A DNA stretch of 29,845 bases from Chara braunii (taxonomy: Eukaryota > Streptophyta > Charophyceae > Charales > Characeae): the NCBI GenBank assembly GCA_003427395.1, contig BFEA01000281.1, positions 185,127 through 214,971 on the forward strand, read 5' to 3'. Both the position numbers and the translations under genes were made by a program. Positions 1-7,663 of the stretch are shown here, one piece after another. The stretch's first letter is position 1, and each line of letters starts with the position of its first letter. The notes under the pieces are model-generated. The model was not told the origin of the DNA, ran no database searches, and was given only the letters and a program-made list of their open reading frames with translations.

Positions 1-261
1 GACATTCCTCTTTTTTTTTTTTTTTTTGCCTTTTTTTGCCTTTTTTTTCTTGTTTTTTTCAAGGAAAGTAGCATTTCATTATTTAGCGACCGAACAAGAG
101 GCCGGGAAGGCCCCCTTCACAAGCAAGCCCCTGGACTGGGGCCATCATTGCTATTGATTTTGTTGGGTCTTCTTTGCGAGGTTATTTCTGGCCATGTCTG
201 TTATTAAGAAGATGAGATTCCGTTCCCTTCATGGTTACGATCCGGACGTCCCCGGATCCAT

Positions 262-292
262 CCCCCAACCCCCAACCCCCACCCCCAACCCC
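262..292. repeat. C-rich CCCCCAA-type tract
   Basis: A run of C4-5 blocks separated by A or AA. The minus strand is four or more G runs and could form a G-quadruplex. It is not a recognised telomere repeat. The rest of 1-527 is T-rich or AT-rich (AT palindromic sequence around 445-480) and holds no gene I can support. Confidence 0.6.
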
Positions 293-527
293 AGAAGAAA
301 ATCCGACTTGAAAAAAAAAATCAAAAAAATCTGACAAAGAAAAGATATGTTGTGCAGCATTGTAATACAAAAATATTTTGGCTGAGAACCATCGCGATAT
401 TCGGGGCCATATCCAAGGGAAAAACATATTTACGTTTTTTGAACTATATATTATAAATATTATATTATATAATATATAATGAATAGTTTCAGTGTGCCCC
501 GCATCTTTTGTTTTTTGCCCCCTTCTT

Positions 528-700
528 TTAGTTAATAGTTATGTGACAGTATATAGAGTCGGTGTTTGTGACCATTATAGACTATTATAGACTGCTGTGC
601 TTAGCTCTGTTGCTGCGCTCTGTTAGTTCCTAGTTATGTGACAATATATAGACTATTATGGAGTGCTGCACTTTGCTCTTTTCTTGCATTGTGTGTTTCT
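528..700. repeat. Imperfect tandem duplication, unit about 80-95 bp
   Basis: Copy one begins at 528 and copy two at 623. Both start TTAGTT..TAGTTATGTGACA, continue into TATATAGA, and share GACTATTAT followed by a TGCTG(T/C) block and a GCTCT block. The first copy carries about 20 extra bases near 568-590. No coding potential is apparent. From 700 to about 1140 I see no recognisable element. Confidence 0.6.
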
Positions 701-1145
701 TGCGAGTGAGTTTGTGCGAGTATGTGTGGATCGCGGGCTCTATCAGCACCTCCATTTTTTTTATTTTGTTTTTAATGAGACGATGCTCCAATCTATTAGC
801 ACCTCCAAGTTTCAACAGTTGTACGATGAAGCCTGTAGCAGATGTGGAAGAGGTAGGGAGACAAGTCCCGCTGCGGAGGACAGGAGGCACTGAAGAGCGG
901 ACAGAGTATTGTGAAGGTTGCAGCTTAATGGGGTGAGTCCGAATAGTTCAATAGTGTCTATTTTTCTGATTATTTTGCTTGTTTTATGCTTTACATGGCT
1001 ACTCCCAACATCAGCATTTGACTTTGCGGCTTCAATGCTTCTGCTGGGAACCGTGGCATGCACCTGTACCTCAATCTGTCTGAATTCAATGACCGCCAGA
1101 TGTATGACGTGTACAATTTGCACCTGGACCGCGGATCTAGTTATG

Positions 1146-1446
1146 TTCCTGGTTTAGGTCCTAGTTATGGTCCTAGTTATGGTCCTGGTTATGGTCCTGG
1201 TCCTGGTCCCGGTTATGGTCGTGGTCCTGGTCGTGGTCCCGGTGTCCTGGTTCTGGTCCTGGTTCTGGTCCTGGTTCTGGTCCTGGTCCTGGTTATGGTC
1301 CTGGTCCCGGTCCTGGTCCTGGTTATGGTCGTGGTCCTGGTCCTGGTCCTGGTCCTGGTCCTGGTCCCGGTCCTGGTTATGGTCCTGGTCCTGGACCTGG
1401 TCCTGGTTATGGACGTGGTCCTGGTCCTGGTTATGGACCTGGTTAA
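1146..1446 (+). repeat. GGTCCT hexamer minisatellite (Gly-Pro/Gly-Tyr frame)
   Basis: About 300 bp of GGTCCT units with GGTTAT, GGTCGT and GGTCCC variants. Read in phase 1151 it encodes Gly-Pro-Gly-Tyr-like repeats. Around 1240 two extra bases shift the Gly-Pro phase to the phase of 1441, where the repeat ends in Gly-TAA (1441-1446). All three frames stay open for long stretches because of the repeat itself, so the open frames are not evidence of a gene. A decayed Gly/Pro/Tyr-rich exon cannot be excluded. Confidence 0.75.
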
Positions 1447-1674
1447 CATGTTTCTCTTCGGATCGAAACTTGGTCCAAAGGTAATCAGGGTCTACATAGT
1501 CTGTTACTGTTTGCAACACTTGTGGAGATCCTGTGCGTATCCCAGTTTTATCGGTACATCTGTACAAAATGCGATTACATATCATTCGGAGCAGTGAATG
1601 ATATTCGCATAAGACGAAGATAAATGCATTGTGTTCAATTAGTGGAGTGTAAGGACTAGATGGCAAGGGGGAAA

Positions 1675-1683
1675 AGAGAGAGA

Positions 1684-1754
<71 letters not shown>
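1675..1754. repeat. (AG)n microsatellite
   Basis: Forty-odd AG dinucleotides with one GGG interruption near 1687. From 1755 to 2190 I see no gene, only an 18-bp poly(A) tract around 1950-1966. Confidence 0.95.
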
Positions 1755-1755
<1 letters not shown>

Positions 1756-2215
1756 CATGTGAGAGGATAGGATGAAAAGTGAGTACAGGTGAGCCATGGC
1801 ATGCACAGAGGGAACAGAGTCAAGGTAATTGCAGCAGTCCCTTGAAGGCAGGCGCTGATTGGTCTGGCGGTTCATGCTGTTCTTGTCAGCATAGCTGGTC
1901 TAGTCCATCTCTAGGTGCTTATTTTCTCAAATGAGCAAAAGATGCGGCCAAAAAAAAAAAAAAAAACAAAGTGAGCAAGCTCTGTGCGGCCGGTGCAGCA
2001 TTTCATACATACTTCACTGGTTGACATTTGAAGTCCTTTTTCCTTTTTTTTTGTGAGTTAATTTTTGTGAGATTATTCGGTGCAAGTGTGGTGCTCATCT
2101 ATTTCCTAATGCGGTCGCCGTTTCGCTTCGTTCGCTGCTGTCGCTTGATCGGTGAAGGACTCGTGTCTCCGCCGTTCCGATGTACGTGTTGTTGTCGTGG
2201 TTAGTTCGGTTTGAA

Positions 2216-2376
2216 AGATGGTAGAGTTGTCGTGGACCCCTGGTTTCTAGCAGGAGCAGCTCCCCACCAATAGAATGGAGCACCTGGAACGTGTACTACG
2301 TAGGGGAGGTTGTTTGTATCAACCCCCCCCCCCCTTTTAGTGACGCTGCTCTCTGGTGTTTCAAAAAAAAAAAAAA
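2216..2376 (+). mobile_element. Short poly(A) retroposon, LINE 3'-end type
   Basis: Contains the block ending in CTCCCCACCAATAG (2261-2274) that also precedes the poly(A) tail of LINE2 at 28691-28710, and ends in 14 A residues (2363-2376). It is flanked by an imperfect 24-25 bp direct repeat (2191-2215 and 2379-2402, GTTGTC(G/A)TGGTTA(G/A)TT...GGTTTGAA) that looks like a decayed target-site duplication. It could be a 5'-truncated LINE copy or a SINE borrowing the LINE tail. The stem-loop seen in other copies is degraded here. Confidence 0.7.
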
Positions 2377-2506
2377 GAGTTGTCATGGTTAATTGGTTTG
2401 AATTTTGATAAGTTGGATGGGTTATATGACAACTCTTTTTTTTTTCGAGTCCTTTTTTTCCCTTCTCTTGAGCCCTCTAGTTGTATATTCCTGAATTACG
2501 GAATGA

Positions 2507-2931
2507 GGGCCTCGCGACACCACAGTCGAAAGGCAAAAAAATTCGACGGCTGTCGGAACAATTTCGACAGCCTCCATCCGACAGTTTGCCGCCCTTTTGC
2601 CGCACAGCACTGTAGAGTGCACGCACTTGTGAAAGCAAGAAGATGGAAAGAGACGAACGCCACTGTAGAGGGTACGACAAGCATTACTCCATCCCGACCT
2701 TACCCCCGCTCGCCAAATTTCAAAGCGAAGTCGACGGCGCAACCGAGGACTGTCGAAAGCTTTTTGGGAGTAGCAGGCTGGGCGGGGATTGAACAACTTC
2801 CCGAAGGAGCAGGTGTCGAGAAACGTTCTCTGACAACTGGCGAGTTTTCTTCCCGTCTCCAACTTCAACGGCATGTGCGGCGAAGAGAAACTGTCGAAAA
2901 TCGCATTTTCGACAGTGGTGTGGCGAGGCCC
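2507..2931. mobile_element. Miniature inverted-repeat element, 425 bp
   Basis: The terminal 25 bp, 2507-2531 and the reverse complement of 2907-2931, match at 23 of 25 positions (GGGCCTCGC.ACACCAC.GTCGAAA). The interior repeats TTCGACAG and GTCGAAA blocks in both orientations and the phrase CACTGTAGAG twice. No transposase is present; a 212-codon open frame across the region looks fortuitous. The tip GGGCCTCGCCACA is also found at the end of the foldback at 3915-4090, so the two may belong to one superfamily. Confidence 0.75.
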
Positions 2932-2939
2932 CGAGCCGA

Positions 2940-3530
2940 GAGCAAGCATCCGTTTTTGAGCTTATGGCAACTGATTAGACCGTGCATGACTTAGAATACT
3001 CTTATTAATTATTAAATTGATAAACTGTCGAAAATCCATGAATTGATTTGGGATTCTTCTTCCTACCTGTAGGTACCCAAATATCGCGTGGTTAAAAAAA
3101 ATAAAATAAAAAAAAATCGCGTGGTAAAAGCAGAAGGTACGAAAGAAGGAAAAAATTGGAGTTGCATGCACCGATCAGGAAACTGTTCAGTACACTGCGA
3201 GAGCAGAGCAGGGATTTTTGAAAGGAGACTTCATACCCACGGCGAAGCGTGATGGCTTTTCAGAGGAGCTTTTTCCCTTCAGAGCAAGACAAGTATTTCA
3301 GAAACAACCTGTTTGTCGTTTCGTTCATCTTTTTTTCGAGCTCTGTCAAATGTTTGCTTTGCGCGGAAATCTCGAGAGCGCCGGGACTTGTATGGGCTAG
3401 CACCACTCGCGGGACTGCGCGTCTACTTCCTCCGGGACCACGTGTTTGGGTTGCGAGTCGCGAGTCGACAGTTTCAGGTGGCTAACGTGAGATGGGTATA
3501 TGAAAGAATACTGTCTTTCACCCGAACGAA
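2940..3530. other. No recognisable feature
   Basis: AT-rich then mixed sequence without a coherent long frame, repeat unit or RNA signal that I could support. Confidence 0.4.
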
Positions 3531-3533
3531 ACG

Positions 3534-3600
3534 CCTGGTGGTTATCGCTGTTTCTAGACGGGAAGTTGGCCCAAATACAGCTATAAATATAATGACCAGG
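3534..3600 (+). mobile_element. Foldback family 3, copy a
   Basis: Arms CCTGGTGGTTAT and ATAATGACCAGG pair with each other. The interior TCGCTGT...TAGAC.G.A.GTTG resembles copies at 4505-4565 and, on the minus strand, 6376-6480, and homology continues into the flanking CTCCATT(C/T)GGGGGA at 3607-3619. A small non-coding foldback. Confidence 0.6.
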
Positions 3601-3779
3601 CAGCGCTCCATTCGGGGGAGAAGACGGTAGACTCGGGTAGAGGGCCTGACAATCGTCCAACGTCTTTGCCAGTGAATCGATGAATGGATTTCATTACGAG
3701 TGAGGGTATACGCGGCGACTCCGAATGTGCAAAATGAGAATGAATCTTCCGCTAGAACATGGAAAGACTCACCGCCTTG

Positions 3780-3812
3780 TTTTTTTTTTTTTGGTCTTTT
3801 TTTTTTTTTTGG
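3780..3812. repeat. T-rich tract
   Basis: Two poly(T) runs separated by GGTC. Reads as the reverse of an A-rich retroposon tail, but no body could be identified. Confidence 0.6.
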
Positions 3813-3914
3813 TCTTTTGTGCATGTGCAGAGTAGTCGAGCTCGACTCCGATGGTGTGTGCGATAGAGCTGTATTCAACGTACTGTGCCAGTCGATGGGC
3901 TGATGACACCGTTA

Positions 3915-4090
3915 AGGGCGTCGTCGCCGCACGGCACAAGAAACAAAAAACGAAAGGAGTGCATCTTCCCACAGAAATTGGACGGGTTCATCTGTTGGTT
4001 ATAAATAGTAACCAGTGTATTTGGCCACCTTTTTGTGGGCAGCTGCGGTCGTTTTGTTTTTGTTTCTCGTGCACCATGTGGCGAGGCCCT
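3915..4090. mobile_element. Foldback family 2, copy a
   Basis: Left arm from AGGGCGTCGTCGCCGCACGG through a CACAAGAAAC block; the right arm, read in reverse complement, gives AGGGCCTCGCCACA then a CACGAGAAAC block. The centre is a short palindrome, GGTTATAAATAGTAACC, near 3999-4014. A second copy with the same order of blocks lies at 19478-19647. The tip is shared with the 2507-2931 element. Non-coding. Confidence 0.65.
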
Positions 4091-4107
4091 ACATCATCCT
4101 TGGGAGT

Positions 4108-4109
<2 letters not shown>

Positions 4110-4146
<37 letters not shown>

Positions 4147-4147
4147 N

Positions 4148-4188
<41 letters not shown>
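4110..4188. repeat. Long poly(T) run containing an unresolved base
   Basis: Almost 80 consecutive T with an n at 4147. The length is probably not reliable, since the assembly was joined or guessed here. It could be the tail of a minus-strand retroposon, but no body is visible. Confidence 0.9.
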
Positions 4189-4189
<1 letters not shown>

Positions 4190-4378
4190 TCATTTTCTCT
4201 TTGTCTTAAACCACCAGTGCCTACTGGGTTCTTAGCCCCCCTCTAACGCAATTTTAGAATACAGACTTGTACGGTAGGCCGATTCATCCCACCGCATAAT
4301 GCCTGAAAACGTGGGACGTACTACTGTACTGTTGGTTTAGGAGCGGGAAGGTCCTGACTCCTAAGAATCCTCGCATTA

Positions 4379-4425
4379 TTTTATATGATATTTTATATGA
4401 TATTTTATATGATATTTTATCTGAT
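4379..4425. repeat. 12-bp tandem repeat, about 3.9 copies
   Basis: The unit TTTTATATGATA is repeated without error three times from 4379, then a fourth partial copy with one change (TTTTATCTGAT). Confidence 0.9.
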
Positions 4426-4504
4426 TTGAGCAGGTTTAAACACGTCACGTGTTTCTGTTTTCTTTTTTTTTTTCCAATGCGTCATGTGTTTCGTCATGTG
4501 TTTC

Positions 4505-4565
4505 CTAGAATAGAACATATGGTCATTATCGCTGTATATGGACTGAATGTTGCCCGTAATACATG
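4505..4565 (+). mobile_element. Foldback family 3, copy b (partial)
   Basis: AGAATAGAACATATGGTCAT then TATCGCTGTAT.T.GACTGAA.TTGC matches the reverse complement of 6430-6480 almost base for base. The distal arm appears to be missing or diverged. Confidence 0.55.
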
Positions 4566-4803
4566 CATTAAGATCGTAATAGGATCTATTTGGCGAAAGA
4601 TGGCGCACCGATTGGTTGTGTTCACAGCTCTTGCTCGCTCAGCGATCTTTTTTTTTTTTTTTTGGTTCTTTTTGGACAAAAGAACGACTTTAGTATGAAA
4701 CTGATGGTTTTCCCCTGGCAGCTGTGAAAGATCAGAGTAATGTCAAACAAGGCAAGGGGCCCCTGGAAGGTTCCCAACTTCTCAGTGATCCTTCACAGAT
4801 TGA

Positions 4804-4804
<1 letters not shown>

Positions 4805-4843
<39 letters not shown>
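4805..4843. repeat. (ATT)n microsatellite
   Basis: Thirteen uninterrupted ATT units. The LINE1 3' tail at 20359-20409 has the same composition, so this could be another tail, but no adjoining body is recognised. Confidence 0.9.
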
Positions 4844-4934
4844 GAAGAATTTATTTTTTTCCCCTTTTGCAGTCCTTTTGTTTTCAGAGTTCAAACTTTA
4901 AATGACGGACTGTGGCAGGGGGGAGCTTATATCT

Positions 4935-5003
4935 TCCTTTCTTTTTTTCTTTTTTATTAATAACCTGTAGCGCCATTTATTAGTGGGGAGCTGCACCTGG
5001 AGC
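4935..5003 (-). mobile_element. Retroposon 3' end, LINE tail type
   Basis: On the minus strand this reads CAGGTGCAGCTCCCCACTAATA, a short spacer, then an A-rich tail (T-rich at 4937-4957 on the plus strand). It is the same terminal block as at 2255-2274 and 28691-28710. It abuts the foldback at 5005, which may have inserted into it or truncated it. Confidence 0.55.
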
Positions 5004-5004
5004 G

Positions 5005-5162
5005 AGGTCCCACTAGCAAAGGGGATTGGATAAATATCCTGAATCTGGACGTGTTTTAAGCAGACATGCAGAAAAGCAGTTCAATCTCGACATTCTGCAC
5101 CTTTCCGCCAACACGTCCAGATTCAGGTCTTCAATCCTATCCTCTTTTTGCTAGTGGGACCT
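5005..5162 (+). mobile_element. Foldback family 1, copy 1 (158 bp)
   Basis: Starts AGGTCCCACTAGC and ends GCTAGTGGGACCT. The arms also pair through AGG(A)TTGGAT and CCTGAATCTGGACGTGTT, leaving a small centre around CAGTTCAATCTCGAC. Two further forward copies (5256-5410, 9024-9179), one reverse copy (19781-19935) and a rearranged relative (19200-19416) lie in this window. Non-coding and MITE-like; no target-site duplication is evident. Confidence 0.8.
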
Positions 5163-5255
5163 TGCCCTTGCTGGAAAACGGGCGAGCTTATCTGATTATC
5201 TCATTTTTATTTCGGCATTGTCCAAATTCTTTGTTGAGTACTTGTCCGGGAGCAT

Positions 5256-5410
5256 GGTCCCACTAGCAACGGGGATTGGATTAAGATGCTGAATCTGGGC
5301 GCGTTTTAGGCGGAGATACAGAAAAGGAGTTCAATCTCGATTTTCCGCACTTGTCCACAAACGCGGCCAAATTAAGGCGTTCAATCCAATCCTCATTGCA
5401 AGCGGGACCT
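5256..5410 (+). mobile_element. Foldback family 1, copy 2
   Basis: The same architecture as 5005-5162 (GGTCCCACTAGCAAC ... GCAAGCGGGACCT), more diverged in the right arm (GCGGCCAAATTAAGG in place of GTCCAGATTCAGG). It lies about 95 bp after copy 1 in the same orientation, so the pair could be a tandem duplication or two insertions. Confidence 0.75.
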
Positions 5411-5741
5411 CGCCCCAGATGATTCAATCTCTCTTTCATTCTTCTTTTTTTTTTTCCTCCCTTTTTTGTACTTGTTTATATTTTTTGAAGAGCAGAGGGA
5501 TCACACACCTGTGTAAGCTGTGGATATCATGGATATCACAAGCCAACTGGCTGTACCGCGGCTGGGAATGAATGGTCTACGTGTCCCGGTCACCTCCTGG
5601 TGGTTGTTTGCGAGGATTCAGGGCCTCAGTCTTTGTGCTTTGATAAACGATTTCTCCACTTCTTCCTAGAAAATAAAGAGATATATACACTATTTGACGA
5701 TATATCATGATATATGATATATGTATCTCGATGTATGATGT

Positions 5742-5778
5742 ATGATGAGTCGGTGAAACTCCCACGAAACAGTTTGCC
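5742..5778 (+). ncRNA. Decayed hammerhead ribozyme core (copy 1)
   Basis: Aligns with the intact cores downstream: ATGATGA (expected CTGATGA), GTCGG, loop TGAAACT, CCCAC (one stem II mismatch), GAAA, then ACA-GTT-TGC-C. Two essential positions have changed: C3 is A, and U16.1 is C. It is expected to be inactive. The bases TGT just upstream (5739-5741) could pair with ACA (5779-5781) as stem I, so it may preserve part of the ancestral layout. Confidence 0.7.
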
Positions 5779-5898
5779 ACAGCCCCGCATTTGTTGTCCT
5801 CTTCTCTCTCTCTGGCTATGGTTTACCAGGCACCTCTGTTTGAATATATATATTGTGACGATATATATATATTTCACCGACTCATCAGGAGGCTATAT

Positions 5899-5935
5899 CT
5901 GATGAGTCGGTGAAACTCCGACGAAACAGTTTGTC
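5899..5935 (+). ncRNA. Type-I hammerhead ribozyme core (copy 2, intact core)
   Basis: CTGATGA (5899-5905), stem II GTCGG/CCGAC (5906-5910 with 5918-5922) closed by loop TGAAACT, GAAA (5923-5926), and a three-base-pair stem III ACA/TGT with loop GTT (5926-5934). These are followed by C17 at 5935, giving a GUC cleavage site before A5936. All invariant nucleotides of the hammerhead fold are present. Stem I is the weak part: GGAGGCTAT (5888-5896) can pair with ACAGCCCCT (5936-5944) at seven of nine positions, but only if AT (5897-5898) bulges out. Short stem III type-I hammerheads are typical of Penelope-like and other mobile elements. Self-cleavage is inferred, not shown. Confidence 0.82.
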
Positions 5936-6014
5936 ACAGCCCCTCGTTTGTTGTCCTCTTCTCCCTCTCTGCCTACGGTTTACCGGGCAGTTCTATTTGA
6001 CGATATATAGCCTC

Positions 6015-6051
6015 CTGATGAGTCGGTGAAACTCCGACGAAACAGTTTGTC
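6015..6051 (+). ncRNA. Type-I hammerhead ribozyme core (copy 3, intact core)
   Basis: Identical over all 37 bases to the core at 5899-5935: CTGATGA 6015-6021, stem II 6022-6026 with 6034-6038, GAAA 6039-6042, stem III 6042-6044 with 6048-6050, C17 at 6051, predicted cut before 6052. Upstream of it the sequence is ATATAGCCTC, the reverse complement of the GAGGCTATAT found upstream of copy 2, so the local stem I partner is in the wrong orientation. It may depend on pairing with a neighbouring unit or may be inactive. Confidence 0.78.
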
Positions 6052-6145
6052 ACAGCCCCTCGTTTGTTGTCCTCTTCTCTCTCTCTGCCTACGGTTTTAC
6101 CGGGCAGTTCTGTTTGTGACGATATATATATATATATATAGCCTC

Positions 6146-6162
6146 CTGATGAGTCGGTGAAA
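6146..6162 (+). ncRNA. Truncated hammerhead core (copy 4)
   Basis: CTGATGA, GTCGG and TGAAA, then the sequence breaks off into TA repeats inside what would be loop II. The same truncated end occurs on the minus strand at 5872-5888, forming the inverted termini of the element. Confidence 0.7.
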
Positions 6163-6196
6163 TATATATATTCGAAAAGAAAAAGAAAAAATTGCA

Positions 6197-6224
6197 GCCC
6201 AAACAAACAAACAAACAAACAAAA
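6197..6224. repeat. (CAAA)n microsatellite
   Basis: CAAA repeated about seven times. It is followed by 130 bp without a recognisable feature apart from C-rich and G-rich runs at 6256-6300. Confidence 0.9.
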
Positions 6225-6375
6225 ATTGCTAGCCAGATTAAATACCTTGGCAAGCACCCCCAATCCCAATTCTTGGGGGGCAGGGTGCGGGGGGGGGGAC
6301 AAGTGCAGCTGACATACACAGCACACACTGCCACGCAGTCGATCTCAGTGTCTGATCGCCAGTGATGAGCTCCAA

Positions 6376-6480
6376 CCTATACTTTCTTCCCCCAAATGGA
6401 ACGCCCGGTCATTATAGCCGTGTTTTGTGCAATTTTCAGTCTACATACAGCGATAATGACCTGCCATTCTATTCTGCTGA
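6376..6480 (-). mobile_element. Foldback family 3, copy c
   Basis: GGTCATTATAGCCG (6407-6420) pairs with ACAGCGATAATGACC (6447-6461). In reverse complement it aligns with copies at 3534-3620 and 4505-4565, including the AGAATAGAA flank and the CCATT(T/C)GGGGGA flank. Non-coding. Confidence 0.65.
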
Positions 6481-6835
6481 AGATGGTAGTTGCTCTTCTT
6501 TTCCCTTCATTGCTAATTTTGAAGGCTTGCATGCACGACGCCCCCTTTCTAGCTATTTATTTCAATCAACTGTCGTGCATCGGACCCGCCCATGAAACTG
6601 ATGCACCGCGAGGGACCACCTGGAACCCAGTGCCGAGTGCTCGTCGTGGGTCTCACACCTGCGACACACACCTTGGACTCGAAGAGGCAGGTGCTGTAGT
6701 AGCAGATTGCCGAGTGTTCGAGTCTTCTCAACTGCTGTGGCCTTCTATTGGTTTTATTTTACGTCTTCCCCCCCCCCTCCTCTTGCACCACTGTGTGGAC
6801 GATGTGACAGTGCTTTTCAGCACTGTATAAATGGT

Positions 6836-6862
6836 GCCTGCTCCCCACCAATCGACGACCCG
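6836..6862 (+). mobile_element. Fragment of LINE-tail retroposon
   Basis: Only CCTGCTCCCCACCAATCGAC is recognisable, matching the terminal block near LINE 3' ends. No poly(A) follows. From 6490 to 6835 I see nothing else that I can name. Confidence 0.4.
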
Positions 6863-6910
6863 GGGGTGCTACCTTGTTCCTCTGAACGTGGCGCATATGC
6901 GTTAAAAACG

Positions 6911-7030
6911 TAATACAACGCATAGCGTGCATTCTATTCGAATACAACGCATGTGCATTCTATTCGAACACAATGCGTAATATTATGCGTTCTATTTCAA
7001 TTTTTCAAAAACTCGAATACAGCGCATATG
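6911..7030. repeat. Imperfect tandem repeat, AATACAACGCAT unit
   Basis: Units starting near 6911, 6940, 6967 and 7015 share AA(T/C)ACA(A/G)(C/T)GC(A/G)T followed by TGCATTCTATTCG. Copies differ in length from 26 to 48 bp. Just upstream is the palindrome GCGCATATGCG. The function is unknown. Confidence 0.6.
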
Positions 7031-7145
7031 GGTTATGTGTGGAGAAGAAGGTAGTGGTGCTGATGAAAGCGGCGTCTGCATTCATCAGCCCCCCTAGCAC
7101 CCATCAGAACACTGAGTTTAGGAGTACAAGTGGGGCAGGCATGCA

Positions 7146-7218
7146 AGCGGCCTAGCTCTGTCGGGCAGGCATGCAAGTGGCGTTCGGGAGGTCGCGGGTT
7201 CAGTCCCCTCACACCACC
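7146..7218 (+). mobile_element. tRNA-derived SINE head or tRNA pseudogene
   Basis: TAGCTCTGTCGGGCAGGC (from 7153) fits the D-arm and A box of a tRNA. AGGTCGCGGGTTCAGTCCC (7189-7207) fits the variable region, T-arm and B box, with one base missing from the T loop. The acceptor ends do not pair well, so it is not a working tRNA. Box spacing is normal, so it could once have been transcribed by RNA polymerase III. A GT microsatellite follows at 7295-7312. The 3' end of any SINE body could not be fixed. Confidence 0.65.
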
Positions 7219-7294
7219 TGCGCACTCTTGGTGCCAGCCAACTGAGATAGTTGGTTGCTTCCCCCATTCGGTATTGGTGGTGTTTGGCCATCAC

Positions 7295-7312
7295 GTGTGT
7301 GTGTGTGTGTGT
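7295..7312. repeat. (GT)n microsatellite
   Basis: Nine GT dinucleotides. From 7313 to 7660 there is no recognisable gene or repeat. Confidence 0.9.
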
Positions 7313-7663
7313 ATGGGTTGGGTGTGGTGTGTGGGAGAGTGCTGGCCATGGACACTGCGGTTACTCGATTGGGGGCAGGGGGAGTAGACGGCAGTCGTGG
7401 CTACTGGCATAATGCTCGGTCTTTGCATTAGCCCGCCCCACCGGCTAGTGGATGTGAATATACCCTGAAACTCTCGGCATACTACCAGGCGTTGGAGACT
7501 GCGACCTTACTATGTGGGGAAGTGGACATGGGCAGCATGGATGGCCGGATGCATTCACCACCTAATTTTTTTGAGGTTGCAGAGCCAAACACATCGTCAA
7601 CACTCTGTGTCAGAGTGTCCTCCAACCAGGAGGTAATGATGCAGGCGCCCCCAAAAAATGATA

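Larger units (their letters stand above)
5872..6162. mobile_element. 291-bp element with perfect 27-bp inverted ends, carrying hammerheads
   Basis: 5872-5898 and the reverse complement of 6136-6162 are identical over 27 bases (tip TTTCACCGACTCATCAGG). Outside each end lies a run of AT dinucleotides, so the element sits in a TA repeat or carries TA-rich ends. The inside consists of two head-to-tail units of 116 and about 131 bp. Each has a hammerhead core, a pyrimidine stretch (GTCCTCTTCTC(C/T)CTCTCTG) and a CTACGGTTT(T)ACCGGGCAG hairpin-like block. No protein is encoded. It could be a MITE, a retrozyme-like element or a small satellite. Confidence 0.75.

Noticed and set aside
1154-1666. Open frames on both strands through 1146-1446
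   Set aside because: They are produced by the stop-free hexamer repeat in several frames (Asp-Gln, Arg-Thr, Val-Leu and Trp-Ser runs). No single frame stands out as coding.
2356-2994. 212-codon open frame on the plus strand
   Set aside because: It spans a poly(A) end, a unique stretch and the inverted-repeat element. There is no recognisable domain, and the composition fits chance.
3902-3930. Another CTGATGA, as a hammerhead candidate
   Set aside because: No complementary stem II and no GAAA at the required place. Occurrences near 7047 and 17125 fail in the same way.
4110-4188. Poly(T) run as a biological tail or terminator
   Set aside because: It contains an unresolved base and no adjoining element body; its length is likely an assembly artefact.
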